From assembly GCA_050948825.1 (NCBI GenBank), contig JBMNEO010000003.1, positions 310,001 to 374,000 of the forward strand: a DNA stretch of 64,000 nt, read 5' to 3'. Source of the stretch: DUQX01 sp050948825. Its GTDB lineage: Bacteria > Bacillota > Dethiobacteria > DTU022 > UBA8154. The first letter of the stretch is position 1. Every line of letters begins with the position of its first letter. Under the pieces are notes generated by a model. The model worked only from the letters and a program-made list of their open reading frames with translations, ran no database searches and was not told the origin of the DNA. This document shows positions 52,588 through 62,232 of the stretch, in pieces. Position numbers and translations under genes: made by a program.

Positions 52588-54537
52588 TTATACTTCTTCC
52601 CTTGGTTCCCTGCAGATTTCTCCTTTGTCAGGCCTGAAGATTACTTTTACCTTGCCTGCTTTTTCTTTCTTTTTCTCTTCGAGGATTCTTTTGGCTTCGG
52701 TTTTATTTTCTTCCAATTTCCTTTCCTCTTCAAGCTCGGCAAGGGATTTCCCTTCCATAAGAGCGGCGATCTCCGTTGAGTCCAGTGTTTCCTTCTCCAG
52801 CAAGGCTTCTGCAATCAGGTTCAGCTTTTCCTTATTTTGTATTATAAGTTCTTTCGCTATATTGTAACATCTGTCCACTGTGCTGCGGATTTCCTGGTCA
52901 ATGGATTTAGCAATCTCTTCGCTAAAATCGCGATCTCTGCCCAGATCACGTCCTAAGAAAACCTGATCATGCTTTCTTCCAAGTGTAATCGGCCCAAGGG
53001 CCTCACTCATACCGTATTCCATGATCATTTGCCTGACGATAGCAGTGGCCCGTTCCAGGTCATTCTGAGCTCCGGTGCTAACCTCCTTAAAAATTACCTC
53101 TTCCGCCACTCTGCCGGCCAGCAGCGTGGCAACCCTTTCCAGGAGCTCGGAACGGGTCAGATAATAACGGTCTTCTTCAGGCAACATCAAGGTATACCCG
53201 CCTGCCCTGCCGCGAGGGATAATCGATACCTTGTGCACAGGATCGGTTTTAGGCAAAAGATAACCTACCATAGCATGACCGCCCTCATGAAAAGCCACAA
53301 GTTTCTTTTCAAAATCGCTGATAACCCTGCTCCTTTTCTCAGTACCGGAGATAACACGGTCGATGGCTTCTTCCATTTCTAAAAGGCCAATAGATTTTTT
53401 GTTTCTGCGCGCTGCCAGCAGTGCAGCCTCATTTACAAGGTTTTCTATATCCGCACCGGTAAATCCAGGAGTCCGCCTGGCCAGAACTTTCAAATCCACC
53501 CCGGGTTCAATGGGTTTACCTTTAACATGAACGACAAGAATTTCTTCCCTCCCCTTAACATCGGGTAAACTAACCGTAACCTGCCTGTCGAAACGCCCCG
53601 GGCGCAGCAGTGCAGGATCAAGAATATCGGGTCTGTTGGTAGCTGCTAAAATAATTATACCTTCATTTACATCAAAACCATCCATCTCAACCAGCAGCTG
53701 GTTGAGGGTTTGCTCCCTTTCATCGTGCCCCCCGCCCAATCCGGCACCGCGCTGGCGGCCAACCGCATCTATTTCATCGATAAACACGATACAGGGAGAG
53801 TTTTTTTTGGCATTCTCGAACAGGTCTCTAACACGCGAGGCGCCGACACCAACAAACATCTCCACAAAATCAGAACCGCTGATACTAAAAAAAGGCACCC
53901 CCGCCTCACCTGCAACCGCTCTGGCCAGAAGCGTCTTACCTGTACCCGGCGGTCCGATAAGCAAAACGCCCTTGGGTATACGGGCACCGAGATCAATAAA
54001 TTTCTTCGGATCCTTTAAATATTCTACAATTTCCTGAAGTTCTTCTTTTTCTTCGTCAGCCCCTGCCACATGATCGAAGGTAACCTTTTTACGTTCTCCG
54101 TCGTACAATCTTGCCCTGCTCTTACCGAAATTCATCACCCTGCTTCCACCGCCCTGGGTCTGCTGCATAAAGAAAAAAAACAGGCCGATAATTAAGATAA
54201 AAGGTATAAGATAAGTCAAAAGCGTGGACCACCAGGGAGGTTCCGGCTCCGGCTCGGCATTAAGTGCAATCTTATGCTCTATTAACCTTCCCGTAAGGTC
54301 ATCATCGGCAGGTTTATAGGTTTTTACTTTTGACCCGTCTTTCAGGGTAGCTTCAACTTTATTACCTACAATGGTTACTTCTTCTATCTCCCCTTTTTCA
54401 ATATATTCAATTAATTGGGGGAAATAGTTTATATCGCGTACCACTTCCGGTGGTTTGCTAAAAGTCTGAATAAGAGCAACGGCAATCATGAAAATTAGAA
54501 GGTAAAAGGTTGCCTGGCGCAAAAAACGATTATTCAA
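52588..54537 (-). CDS. ftsH: ATP-dependent zinc metalloprotease FtsH
   Basis: This membrane-anchored AAA+ protease of 649 residues has two membrane spans (about 7-25 and 106-126). It carries Walker A GPPGTGKT near residue 197, Walker B IVFIDEIDAVG near 252, the SRH region ATNRPDILDPALLRPGRFDR and the zinc motif HEGGH near 421. The start is TTG with GGAGG 10 bases upstream. The tail after 615 is charged and low in complexity. The hpt-ftsH order is standard in Firmicutes. Confidence 0.97.
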   Translation of the reverse strand: MNNRFLRQATFYLLIFMIAVALIQTFSKPPEVVRDINYFPQLIEYIEKGEIEEVTIVGNKVEATLKDGSKVKTYKPADDDLTGRLIEHKIALNAEPEPEPPWWSTLLTYLIPFILIIGLFFFFMQQTQGGGSRVMNFGKSRARLYDGERKKVTFDHVAGADEEKEELQEIVEYLKDPKKFIDLGARIPKGVLLIGPPGTGKTLLARAVAGEAGVPFFSISGSDFVEMFVGVGASRVRDLFENAKKNSPCIVFIDEIDAVGRQRGAGLGGGHDEREQTLNQLLVEMDGFDVNEGIIILAATNRPDILDPALLRPGRFDRQVTVSLPDVKGREEILVVHVKGKPIEPGVDLKVLARRTPGFTGADIENLVNEAALLAARRNKKSIGLLEMEEAIDRVISGTEKRSRVISDFEKKLVAFHEGGHAMVGYLLPKTDPVHKVSIIPRGRAGGYTLMLPEEDRYYLTRSELLERVATLLAGRVAEEVIFKEVSTGAQNDLERATAIVRQMIMEYGMSEALGPITLGRKHDQVFLGRDLGRDRDFSEEIAKSIDQEIRSTVDRCYNIAKELIIQNKEKLNLIAEALLEKETLDSTEIAALMEGKSLAELEEERKLEENKTEAKRILEEKKKEKAGKVKVIFRPDKGEICREPREEV

Positions 54538-54603
54538 CTGCGAAAAACCTCCTCTCTTACGATATACTATCGATATATTATGACTAAAATTGTATCACAT
54601 TAG

Positions 54604-55134
54604 TTATTGGAACTCAAGCAAAATACAAATATCGGGTAAATCCCGGTACTTTTCGTTAAAATCTAGCCCATATCCAACCACAAATTCATCAGGAATGCAA
54701 AATCCGCAGTAGTCCGGCTCAATATCAACTACCCTGCGTTCCGGTTTATCAAGAAGGGTAATTATCTTTAGGGATCGCGGGTTTCGTGAAAGGAGGTTTT
54801 CCTTCAGATAGCTTAAGGTTAAACCCGTATCGATAATATCCTCCACGATAAGGATGTCCTTATTGTCAATACCCGTTTCCAGGTCTTTTAGAATCCGCAC
54901 CACCCCGGAAGTAGTAGTAGAATTCCCATAACTGGATACCGCCATAAAGTCCATTTCTACAGGAATTTCAAGATTCCTGATTAAATCTGAAAGAAAAACC
55001 ACCGCCCCCTTTAAAACACATATCAACAAGGGGACTTTACCTTGATAATCCCGGGATACCAGTTCAGCCAGATACCTTACCTTTTCCTTGATTTCCTCCT
55101 GAGGCAGCAATACTTTGAGCTTCTTTGACTCCAT
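54604..55134 (-). CDS. hpt: Hypoxanthine phosphoribosyltransferase
   Basis: This purine salvage enzyme of 176 residues has the PRPP-binding motif ILIVEDIIDTGLTL near residue 94 and the family segments LICVLKGAVVFLSDLIRNL and DFMAVSSYG. Its place between tilS and ftsH is conserved in Firmicutes. The ATG at 55134 with GGGGG upstream is preferred over the ORF opening at 55155. Confidence 0.95.
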   Translation of the reverse strand: MESKKLKVLLPQEEIKEKVRYLAELVSRDYQGKVPLLICVLKGAVVFLSDLIRNLEIPVEMDFMAVSSYGNSTTTSGVVRILKDLETGIDNKDILIVEDIIDTGLTLSYLKENLLSRNPRSLKIITLLDKPERRVVDIEPDYCGFCIPDEFVVGYGLDFNEKYRDLPDICILLEFQ

Positions 55135-55192
55135 ATCTTTCCCCCCCGGAATCAAATTTTATCCCTCCCCAAGACCTTCAATCATTAAAAAC

Positions 55193-56663
55193 TTACCCTT
55201 CTTCAAGCCTCAGGACCAGCACCTTTTTGGTATTTTCCGTTACTTTGCACGTATCAGAAATTTGTTTGCCTGCCACCCATACGATAATATCGCCGGCAAG
55301 TACTAAAGGTAAAAAATCGCGCTCCCGTAGGGGAACTTTTTTATCAATAAGATACTTTTTCAATTTCTTCTTTCCGGGGGAACCCAGGGGATGGAAACGG
55401 TCACCATCCCGGCGGGTCCTCACAAGCAGGTTTAACCCGTTTTGTGAAGTATGCTCATGCTTATTATCCCCGCTAAAAAGCAATACCCTGTCATAATCCA
55501 GGTATGCCTCTTTTCGGCCCTCTGGTGGCCATTTAAGTTCTCCCATTAAAAAAATCCCGGCCACGATCGCCATTTTCTCTTCATAAAATGCCTTCTTGCC
55601 GGGAACAGGCAGGATAAAAGGAGAAAAAGGCTTGGTTTTTGTGGCTCTTTCCTTCGAAATAGACAGCTTCTTGTAGCTTTTTGAAACCTTAAGGCCACGG
55701 GCGAGGTGCAATACGGCATGCGGAGAACCTTTTCCATACATCTTTCAGAATATCCCTGATCCGCTTGTAGCCGATTTCCCGGGGAACCGTTCCCAGGAGC
55801 CTGCTAATGGCGAGGCGCAGTATACGCCCCTGTAACGCCTCATGCTCCCGTAATAGTTTTTCACCATCGAGCTCTAGGTAATCCGTTTTTTCTGCACAAA
55901 TAATTGCTTTTAAGGACTTTGCAGCAGTGCTAATCAGATAATTGCTATCCAGGGAAAGAAGGTAGGAAAGCCGGGATAGCCCTTTACGGATATTAGGGTT
56001 ATAATCCTCTTCCAGAGAGGGCAGCAGCTGCAGGCGCACTTTATTGCGCAAAAAACGCGCATCCTGATTCGTTTCATCAATACGGGGCTGAAGGCCGTTT
56101 TCACGGCAGTACTGCTCTATCTCTGCTCTGCCCGTTTCCAGAAACGGCCGAATGATATACTGCTCCCCTTCACCGGTTTCCCTTTTAAATTTAATACCCG
56201 TAAGACCGTCCAGCCCTGTTCCCCTGAGAAAATTTAACAGTAAAGTCTCAACCTGGTCGTCCCTGTTATGCCCTACGGCTATTCGAAGCGCTCCAACCCT
56301 TTTTGCAAGCTGTTGCAAGAAACTGTAACGCAGGTGCCGGGCAGCATCTTCAATTGAAAGCCTCCAACGCTTTCTAAAAATATCCGTATTAACTTGGCCC
56401 ACGGTACATGGGAGCTGCATTTTTTTTGCTATTCTCCTGACAAATTCCGCATCACCTCTGGCAGAATCTCCCCTGATACCGTGATTTAAATGTGCCACAT
56501 ATAATGAAAAGGAAATAAAATTTTCCTGTCTTAACTCATTTAAGAGATGCAATAAGGAAAGGGAGTCTGCACCCCCTGAAACGCCAACGAGAACCAGGTC
56601 TCCTTCTTCAATTAGTTTTTCTCTCAGAATTATAGTTTTAACATGTTCTCCTAAAGCAGCCAT
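55193..56663 (-). pseudogene. tilS: tRNA(Ile)-lysidine synthetase gene, split by one frameshift
   Basis: TilS makes lysidine at C34 of tRNA-Ile2 and is essential in most bacteria. The first frame (56663 to 55689) has the PP-loop SGGADSLSLLHLL near residue 30 and the HNRDDQVETLLLNFLRGTGLDGLTG block near residue 134. The C-terminal TilS domains (VRTRRDGDRFHPLGSPGKKKLKKYLIDKKVP and VWVAGKQISD) continue in another frame from 55741 to 55193. The two overlap by 53 bases. A one-base insertion near 55735-55742 would rejoin them into about 490 residues. Since the gene is essential, sequence error is the first explanation to test. Confidence 0.88.
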
Positions 56664-56797
56664 TTTCAGGGCAGCAAGCCTCCCCGGGCCATCAAACTTC
56701 CAACTGTATTTTAATTCTCTAAAGCCTCTGTAATTCCTTCTTTCCTATAAATAATAGCCTCCGCACATCTGTACTGCCGGCAGGCAGCAAAAACAAC

Positions 56798-58969
56798 CTA
56801 CAAAGGCCTCAGGCGTGATACCAGCACCGTTAAATCATCCTGCACTCCCCGCGGCCAGCGGTAACAGGCTTCCTCAATCAACCGATCGGCAATTATTTGA
56901 GGGTGGTCGTGGCGGATCTCCTCTAAAGCATGAGTTAGCCAGTCATCCTCACTCTCCTGCCTGCTATCCAGCAATCCATCGGTAATCATCACAACCAGAC
57001 CGCCGTTGGATATTTTAAAAGATATCTTTTCAGGGGTGATCTCCTCGAGTATTCCGATGGGAAGTGAAGCTGAACCGATTACCTCCACCGCCTTTCCATT
57101 TTTTAGGAAGCTTGGGGGTGCCCCAAGCTTGAAGAGTTCAACCTCTGCCGACTGCAGGTTAAACATAGCCATATCCAGCGTAGCAAACCGTTCAGTTGGA
57201 TAACCCAGGCGCAAAAGCGTATTAATAGTATTAATCACAATCTCCTGACGAAAGCCGATACCCAGCAGGTGTTCCATCAGCCTTATTGTGGAAAGGCTGG
57301 CCGAACGAGCCTCTTTACCGCTACCCATGCCATCGCTGAGTATAACCGCCTGCTTCCCGTCCTTCAAAGGCATAACAGTATAACTATCTCCGGAAATATT
57401 CTGCCCATCCTTGGCTACCTGGGCAACGCCTATTTCTATGGAGAAGCGTATGCTGCCGTTGAATGCCTGCCCCTTTATTTCCCCTGATTTCAGCTTCAGC
57501 TCCTGGGCAAGGTCATGCATTACAGACGAGATTCCTTCCAGTTGCTCCGAGACAAGAGAACGGCTTTCATGTAATCTATCCTGCCAGTAACAATTTAAAC
57601 GGTAGACTTCCTTCATACTGCCTATTGCTTTTACAATTTCCCGCTGCCTGGGGCAATAGCGCCTTAATCTGACCGGGATATATTTTTCCGAAAACTTATC
57701 GCTTTCCTCTGCAACAGAAAACATAGTAATAATTCGCCTGTACTGGCTATTGAAGTCTCCCTGCCAGCAGCGTTCAAAAAAGTTACAGGAGTTGCATACT
57801 CTCCTGCTGAAATAATCCACCAGCGGTGATAAATCTCTTCTGGAGCGGATATCTTCTGCCTGATTCAGTGGCCGGAAGGTAGCAGCAAGCTCCTTAAACA
57901 CAGCGGCAAAATCCTTTATTCGACCCGCCATGGCAAATCTTAATTTCTCATTGCCTTCCGCCTGAAAAGGCCAATAGATACTAATCCTTCTCAAGCTCTC
58001 CCAAAGAGAAAAAGGTACACACAAAAACACTCCGGCAACAGTTATATCTTCCCAAAAAGTCGTTAAAATATAGCCCCCTTCGAGGCAATAATATGTTAGA
58101 AACCTTAAAACTGCAAAATAAACAAGCGCTATCAACGGCCGCCGAAACGAGCGCAACAAACCGGCAATTAACCCTGAAATACCCAATGCCCCGGTATACG
58201 GAAACATCACCGGGTTGCCAAAACTGAGACAGAGACCCATAGCCAAGCCCGCTGTAACACCCCAAACAGGGCCCCAGAGGTAAGAACCCGACAGCACCAG
58301 CAAAGGGCAGATAATATTGAGCAGCTGAACGTTTTCGCCCAATGATATACCGCCCATCCCTAAAAAAATCAGGGAAAACAGCAGAAAACCTCCCACGATT
58401 GCCTCCGGCGAAGCCTTATGACGGCGCTGCAGGCCATATTCTTCAAAAAAAGGAGTAAGCAGGGGAGGTAATAGCAGCGCGAGCAGCACTTCCAAAACAA
58501 TGATTAATAACTCGTAAACATTGAGACTGTACAGGTAAAATAACGGCAAACGGAGGGAAATAATCGTTAACGGCAGGGTTATGGAGAGCGATATCCTTTT
58601 TTTCAGTACTATAAATCCAATATAATCCGTTGCCATCCAGAGCAGCATTCCCGCCGGCAAAAACCAGGGCGGGAATATTCCTGCCTGTGAAGTGGCCCAT
58701 CCTACAATAATCGCCGCTGTTACCAAAGCCTTCTTTTGCGGTTGCAGCCGCATAACAAGTGCCCAGAATATTAATGCGAAAGGCGTTATCTCTCCCATCA
58801 ATGCCGAACGTCCGATAAAAAAAGCAGCTATAAACCAGAGCAGCTTTCCTCCGTCCAGCTTTTTCCCGATGGCCTGTTTTTTTAAAAGCTGCGGGTATAC
58901 CGGACGCCTAAAACCTTTTTTCCATGCCGGAAAGACAAAAGGTCGTTTTCCCGTATTAATTTTTTCCAA
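56798..58969 (-). CDS. spoIIE: Stage II sporulation protein E phosphatase
   Basis: SpoIIE dephosphorylates SpoIIAA to activate sigma-F in the forespore. This protein of about 723 residues has about ten membrane spans in the first 320 residues, a central cysteine-containing region and a PP2C phosphatase domain (ILSDGMGSGKEAR near residue 546 and MITDGLLDSR near 660). The ORF opens at GTG 59002, but GGGAGG before TTG 58969 makes that the likely start. The upstream promoter has the 21-bp spacing of Spo0A-activated promoters. Gene order spoIIE-tilS-hpt-ftsH is conserved. Confidence 0.93.
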   Translation of the reverse strand: MEKINTGKRPFVFPAWKKGFRRPVYPQLLKKQAIGKKLDGGKLLWFIAAFFIGRSALMGEITPFALIFWALVMRLQPQKKALVTAAIIVGWATSQAGIFPPWFLPAGMLLWMATDYIGFIVLKKRISLSITLPLTIISLRLPLFYLYSLNVYELLIIVLEVLLALLLPPLLTPFFEEYGLQRRHKASPEAIVGGFLLFSLIFLGMGGISLGENVQLLNIICPLLVLSGSYLWGPVWGVTAGLAMGLCLSFGNPVMFPYTGALGISGLIAGLLRSFRRPLIALVYFAVLRFLTYYCLEGGYILTTFWEDITVAGVFLCVPFSLWESLRRISIYWPFQAEGNEKLRFAMAGRIKDFAAVFKELAATFRPLNQAEDIRSRRDLSPLVDYFSRRVCNSCNFFERCWQGDFNSQYRRIITMFSVAEESDKFSEKYIPVRLRRYCPRQREIVKAIGSMKEVYRLNCYWQDRLHESRSLVSEQLEGISSVMHDLAQELKLKSGEIKGQAFNGSIRFSIEIGVAQVAKDGQNISGDSYTVMPLKDGKQAVILSDGMGSGKEARSASLSTIRLMEHLLGIGFRQEIVINTINTLLRLGYPTERFATLDMAMFNLQSAEVELFKLGAPPSFLKNGKAVEVIGSASLPIGILEEITPEKISFKISNGGLVVMITDGLLDSRQESEDDWLTHALEEIRHDHPQIIADRLIEEACYRWPRGVQDDLTVLVSRLRPL

Positions 58970-59028
58970 AAATAAAAACCTCCCTTGCCTCAATAATGGC
59001 ACACTTGCAGGACAAGCATTTCACTGAA

Positions 59029-59061
59029 ATTATACAAAGGTTTCCAGGAAATGTCTGTCAA
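59029..59061 (-). promoter_or_regulatory. spoIIE promoter with 21-bp spacer
   Basis: Minus strand TTGACA (59056-59061) and TATAAT (59029-59034) are both consensus but 21 bp apart, as in the Bacillus subtilis spoIIE promoter that depends on Spo0A. Two TTGTAAAA-like elements (59097-59107 and 59111-59120) upstream match 5 of 7 positions of the 0A box. Confidence 0.7.
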
Positions 59062-59181
59062 AAAAGGGAGGCAGATGAAATTATTAACTTTTTTTATTTT
59101 TACAAAATTACTTTTACAAGATCATGCTCCTGCAAAATAATATAAATAGATGCAATAAATATCTAATCTTCAAAAGAAAAA

Positions 59182-61254
59182 TTATTCTTTTTTGTCGTTT
59201 TGAGTGCTTACCGGTAAAAGAACATGGACTGCAGTCCCCTGGCCGGGTTCACTGAAGATACGCAGTTCTCCCCCCATTCTTTTAATAATAGAAGATGAAA
59301 TGGAAAGGCCCAGGCCGGTACCCTTTTTTTTAGTAGTAAAAAAGGGACGCTGGATGACCCCCAAATATTCCGGTGGGATACCCGGGCCATTATCCTCGAA
59401 GGAAACCCGGGCATAATCATCATCATAATGAAGGGATATTTCCAAACGCCTGCCCTCGGAAGCGGTTTTATCAGACACCGCCTCAATCGCATTTTTAGCA
59501 ATATTCAAAAATACCTGCTTCAGCCCGGTTATCTCCCCCATAACTCCTGGAAACCCTTCCGGGGAAAAGCAATTAATTTCCAACTCGACGTTATGCAGAT
59601 AAGCTTCGCTTTTTAATAAAAACTCCATCTCCTCAATTATTCGAACGAGATTGACTTGCTCCAAAACCAGGTTGCCTTTAGGCTTGCTCAAATTTAAAAA
59701 ATCGGTCAATATATTGTTCATCCGTTCCAGCTCGGCGCTGATTTTGCCCAGCAACTCTTTGCGCCTGTCTTCCTCACTAACACTTTTCAGCAGCTGTATT
59801 GCAGCCCCGGCAGTAGATAAGGGATTGCGAACCTCGTGCGCAATCCCTGCAGCCACCTCACTGGCAGTGGTCAAACGCTCCCAATCATCCCTCATGCTGC
59901 GCAGGCTTTCGTTCTCCGTTATATCCTCAAAAACCAGTACAGCCCCGCTGATTACCTTTTGGCGTACCAGAGGAATAACATCCCAGTTTATATGACTTAA
60001 AGTGCTACCTTCCCCAAAAACGCAATTTTTTTGGAAAGAAGATTCACCATCAGAGATTGCCCGGCGAAGAGCCGATTCCATTGGCTGGCAAAGCCCCGGC
60101 CCCTCAAACGGTTTGCCGGGAGAAAGGGTAATCCCCTGAGCACTAAAGAAATCTGAAGCGGCCGGATTTATCAGCATGACATACCCCCATTTGTTGGTCA
60201 TGACAATGCCGTGGCGGATACTGTTCAACAGTATCCCAAGATACTGCTGTAACAGGTTATATTGTCCAAACAGCTCCAGAACAATAAGCGCCTGCCGAGC
60301 AAGGAAAAAGAGCGCCTTTTTCACATTCTTTTTTTGAGCATTCACCACTCCAAGGCAGATCAGGAAGTCCCCTTTTCTCATAGAGAAATCCTCTGTTGCA
60401 GGATACCTTAAACTCTCTTTTGCCGAAGTTATCTTCTTTTGAAGCGTGATTTGTGGATCTTCGCCCAGGTTTACAGCTCTTTCCCATTCGCCTTCCAGCT
60501 CCCCCAAAAAGGCAGCTGTTTCCGCCCCCCTGGACACCACAGTGTTATCGGCTCCGTTAATAGCGAAAGCCCAGGCCCCTTCTGCGGCGCAAAGGGTAAT
60601 AAGCGAGCTGACCACAAGATCCAAAATATGCTTTAAATCGAAATGTTCGGAGGAGAGCAGTTTGACTGTTCGCTTATTAATTTTACCAATAGCCTCCAGA
60701 AGCTTTTTCCCTTCCCTGAGCTTTTCATTTTCACTCAGGGTGTTCGTAAACCAGCGGTATATTGCCTGGATCCTATCGGCAATATTTTTAAGTTCTTCTA
60801 CAGATATAGTACGCATCCCGGCCGAAATCGCCTCTGCTTCAGAAACCCCGTAATCTTTCAAGCGTTTAAGAAAATCCTGGCGGCAAAGCTGTTTTGCTTT
60901 ATTGAGGCCACCGGCTAAAACCAGGCAAAACCCGCTTTCCAGTCGCACAGCAGCCACCAGGATACCCAGCGGATCCTCGACAACTTCGCTTCCCCTCTTT
61001 TTATTTGTTTCCTTCGTTAATTTATAAAAAAAACCTTCAAACAGACCGCTTAGCGCCGGGTAACGTTCATAGTCAGCAATAAAAGATATGCCGGCAAAAT
61101 ACGATACTAGCTTGCCCTCCGGTCCAATAATTCCGATGCAGATATCAAGTAATTGTGCAAAAGGGCGCAAAAACTCAAGTCCCCTGGTTGATATTTTACC
61201 CCTACCCATTTTGGTACCTTTTTCCCTGCCCATGAGGTTGCCGGTCTGCTGCAA
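59182..61254 (-). CDS. Orphan cytoplasmic PAS-domain sensor histidine kinase
   Basis: This 690-residue kinase has no membrane spans. An N-terminal domain (about 25-140) has four cysteines and I do not assign it firmly; it has a PocR-like look. A helical linker and a GAF-like region (about 195-340) follow, then a PAS domain (about 345-455). The HisKA box GIAHEVRNPLSTA is near residue 468. The HATPase domain has NIAKNAIEA, DNGPGIPPE and GTGLGLSIS. No response regulator is nearby. Position beside spoIIE suggests it could phosphorylate Spo0A, but that is inference. The start is TTG after GAGGAG. Confidence 0.85.
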   Translation of the reverse strand: MQQTGNLMGREKGTKMGRGKISTRGLEFLRPFAQLLDICIGIIGPEGKLVSYFAGISFIADYERYPALSGLFEGFFYKLTKETNKKRGSEVVEDPLGILVAAVRLESGFCLVLAGGLNKAKQLCRQDFLKRLKDYGVSEAEAISAGMRTISVEELKNIADRIQAIYRWFTNTLSENEKLREGKKLLEAIGKINKRTVKLLSSEHFDLKHILDLVVSSLITLCAAEGAWAFAINGADNTVVSRGAETAAFLGELEGEWERAVNLGEDPQITLQKKITSAKESLRYPATEDFSMRKGDFLICLGVVNAQKKNVKKALFFLARQALIVLELFGQYNLLQQYLGILLNSIRHGIVMTNKWGYVMLINPAASDFFSAQGITLSPGKPFEGPGLCQPMESALRRAISDGESSFQKNCVFGEGSTLSHINWDVIPLVRQKVISGAVLVFEDITENESLRSMRDDWERLTTASEVAAGIAHEVRNPLSTAGAAIQLLKSVSEEDRRKELLGKISAELERMNNILTDFLNLSKPKGNLVLEQVNLVRIIEEMEFLLKSEAYLHNVELEINCFSPEGFPGVMGEITGLKQVFLNIAKNAIEAVSDKTASEGRRLEISLHYDDDYARVSFEDNGPGIPPEYLGVIQRPFFTTKKKGTGLGLSISSSIIKRMGGELRIFSEPGQGTAVHVLLPVSTQNDKKE

Positions 61255-61485
61255 TTTTGTTTTCTCCTCTTTTACTTATTGCCATACATCTCCTTCCACT
61301 TTAATATCTCCGGTTCCAAGGCCAGTATTTGGTTACCTTTCCCCTGCACTTCGCCACAAGGCATTATCACCCGGTTCTGCATTTCACAAGCATCCGCCTT
61401 TAGAACTGAAAATTATTTCCTCGCAGCACCATCTTCTTTCATTATTCTTTTTATTGGCTGAAAAGGCAAAATATTCACTGTTAGT

Positions 61486-61514
61486 ATAATACTACAGTAT
61501 ATAAAAGAATTCAA
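61486..61514 (-). promoter_or_regulatory. Probable sigma-A promoter of the histidine kinase gene
   Basis: Minus strand TTGAAT (61509-61514), 17 bp, TATTAT (61486-61491). It lies just after the terminator that ends the S1-protein transcript. Confidence 0.65.
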
Positions 61515-61527
61515 CCAATTATGCCAT

Positions 61528-61551
61528 TAAAAAAACTGGCCTTATGCCAGT
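61528..61551 (-). terminator. Terminator behind the S1-domain gene
   Basis: ACTGGC and GCCAGT (61535-61551) form a stem with a five-base loop, followed by a run of T residues on the minus strand. Confidence 0.65.
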
Positions 61552-61693
61552 ATTGTTTATTTTATCCCAGATGATTTTGTAATAAGCAGATAAATTCTAC
61601 CAAAGGCGATGGGGATTATAGCTTTGTCAATAATAATGGCACCTTCCCGGTGCCGTTAAAAAGGGACAGTAAATATAAAATATGCATAATTGC

Positions 61694-62143
61694 TTATTCG
61701 TAACCGTGTTTAAAGGAACCCCTGCCGCCCCCCCTTTTGGACTCGGTATTGCGCTTTAAATCCTGCTGCTTTTCATCGCTGTCTTTTAAAAATTTGGCCA
61801 GCTTGTCTTCAAAAGAAAGGGCTGCGGCACCGATATTAGTGCGGCCTCCTTTGCGCTGGAAATTCTTGCGCGGAAGCGGCTTTTCAATTTTTTCTTCCCT
61901 TTCTTCAAGCAGGGCACGTTTGATGGAAAGACCGATCTTTCCGTCACCATTAACCGACAATACTTTAACTTTTACCCTGTCCTTTTTTTGAAAATAATCA
62001 TTGATATCCTTAACATAAGTGCCGGCTATTTCGGAAATATGAACCAGCCCTGTTTCCCCATTGGGGAGCAAAACAAAAGCTCCAAAATTTGTAATGCCCG
62101 TTACCACCCCTTCCAAGATTTGTCCTTCTTCAATTGACGACAT
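61694..62143 (-). CDS. S1 RNA-binding domain protein (YabR-like)
   Basis: This 149-residue protein has a complete S1 domain at residues 5-77 (GQILEGVVTGITNFGAFVLLPNGETGLVHISEI) and a basic, disordered tail rich in Arg, Lys and Gly. It resembles YabR/general stress protein 13 of Bacillus, which binds ribosomes or RNA. In Bacillus yabR follows divIC in the same cluster, as here. AAGGAGG lies before the ATG. Confidence 0.9.
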   Translation of the reverse strand: MSSIEEGQILEGVVTGITNFGAFVLLPNGETGLVHISEIAGTYVKDINDYFQKKDRVKVKVLSVNGDGKIGLSIKRALLEEREEKIEKPLPRKNFQRKGGRTNIGAAALSFEDKLAKFLKDSDEKQQDLKRNTESKRGGGRGSFKHGYE

Positions 62144-62232
62144 AAGAAAACAATATCCTCCTTTTAAAATTATAAAACATCCTGAGTAGATTATACCTTC
62201 CTGCAGCTAATTGTCAAGAGAATCAAGGCTTT

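Larger units (their letters stand above)
61255..61693 (-). other. Leader and spacer between S1 protein and kinase genes
   Basis: The leader of the kinase mRNA is about 220 bases and contains a 24-codon ORF (ATG at 61283-61285, after GGAAGGAG) that overlaps the kinase start in another frame. A hairpin of GGCACC with GGTGCC at 61638-61654 lies behind the S1 gene. No known riboswitch class was recognised. Confidence 0.4.
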
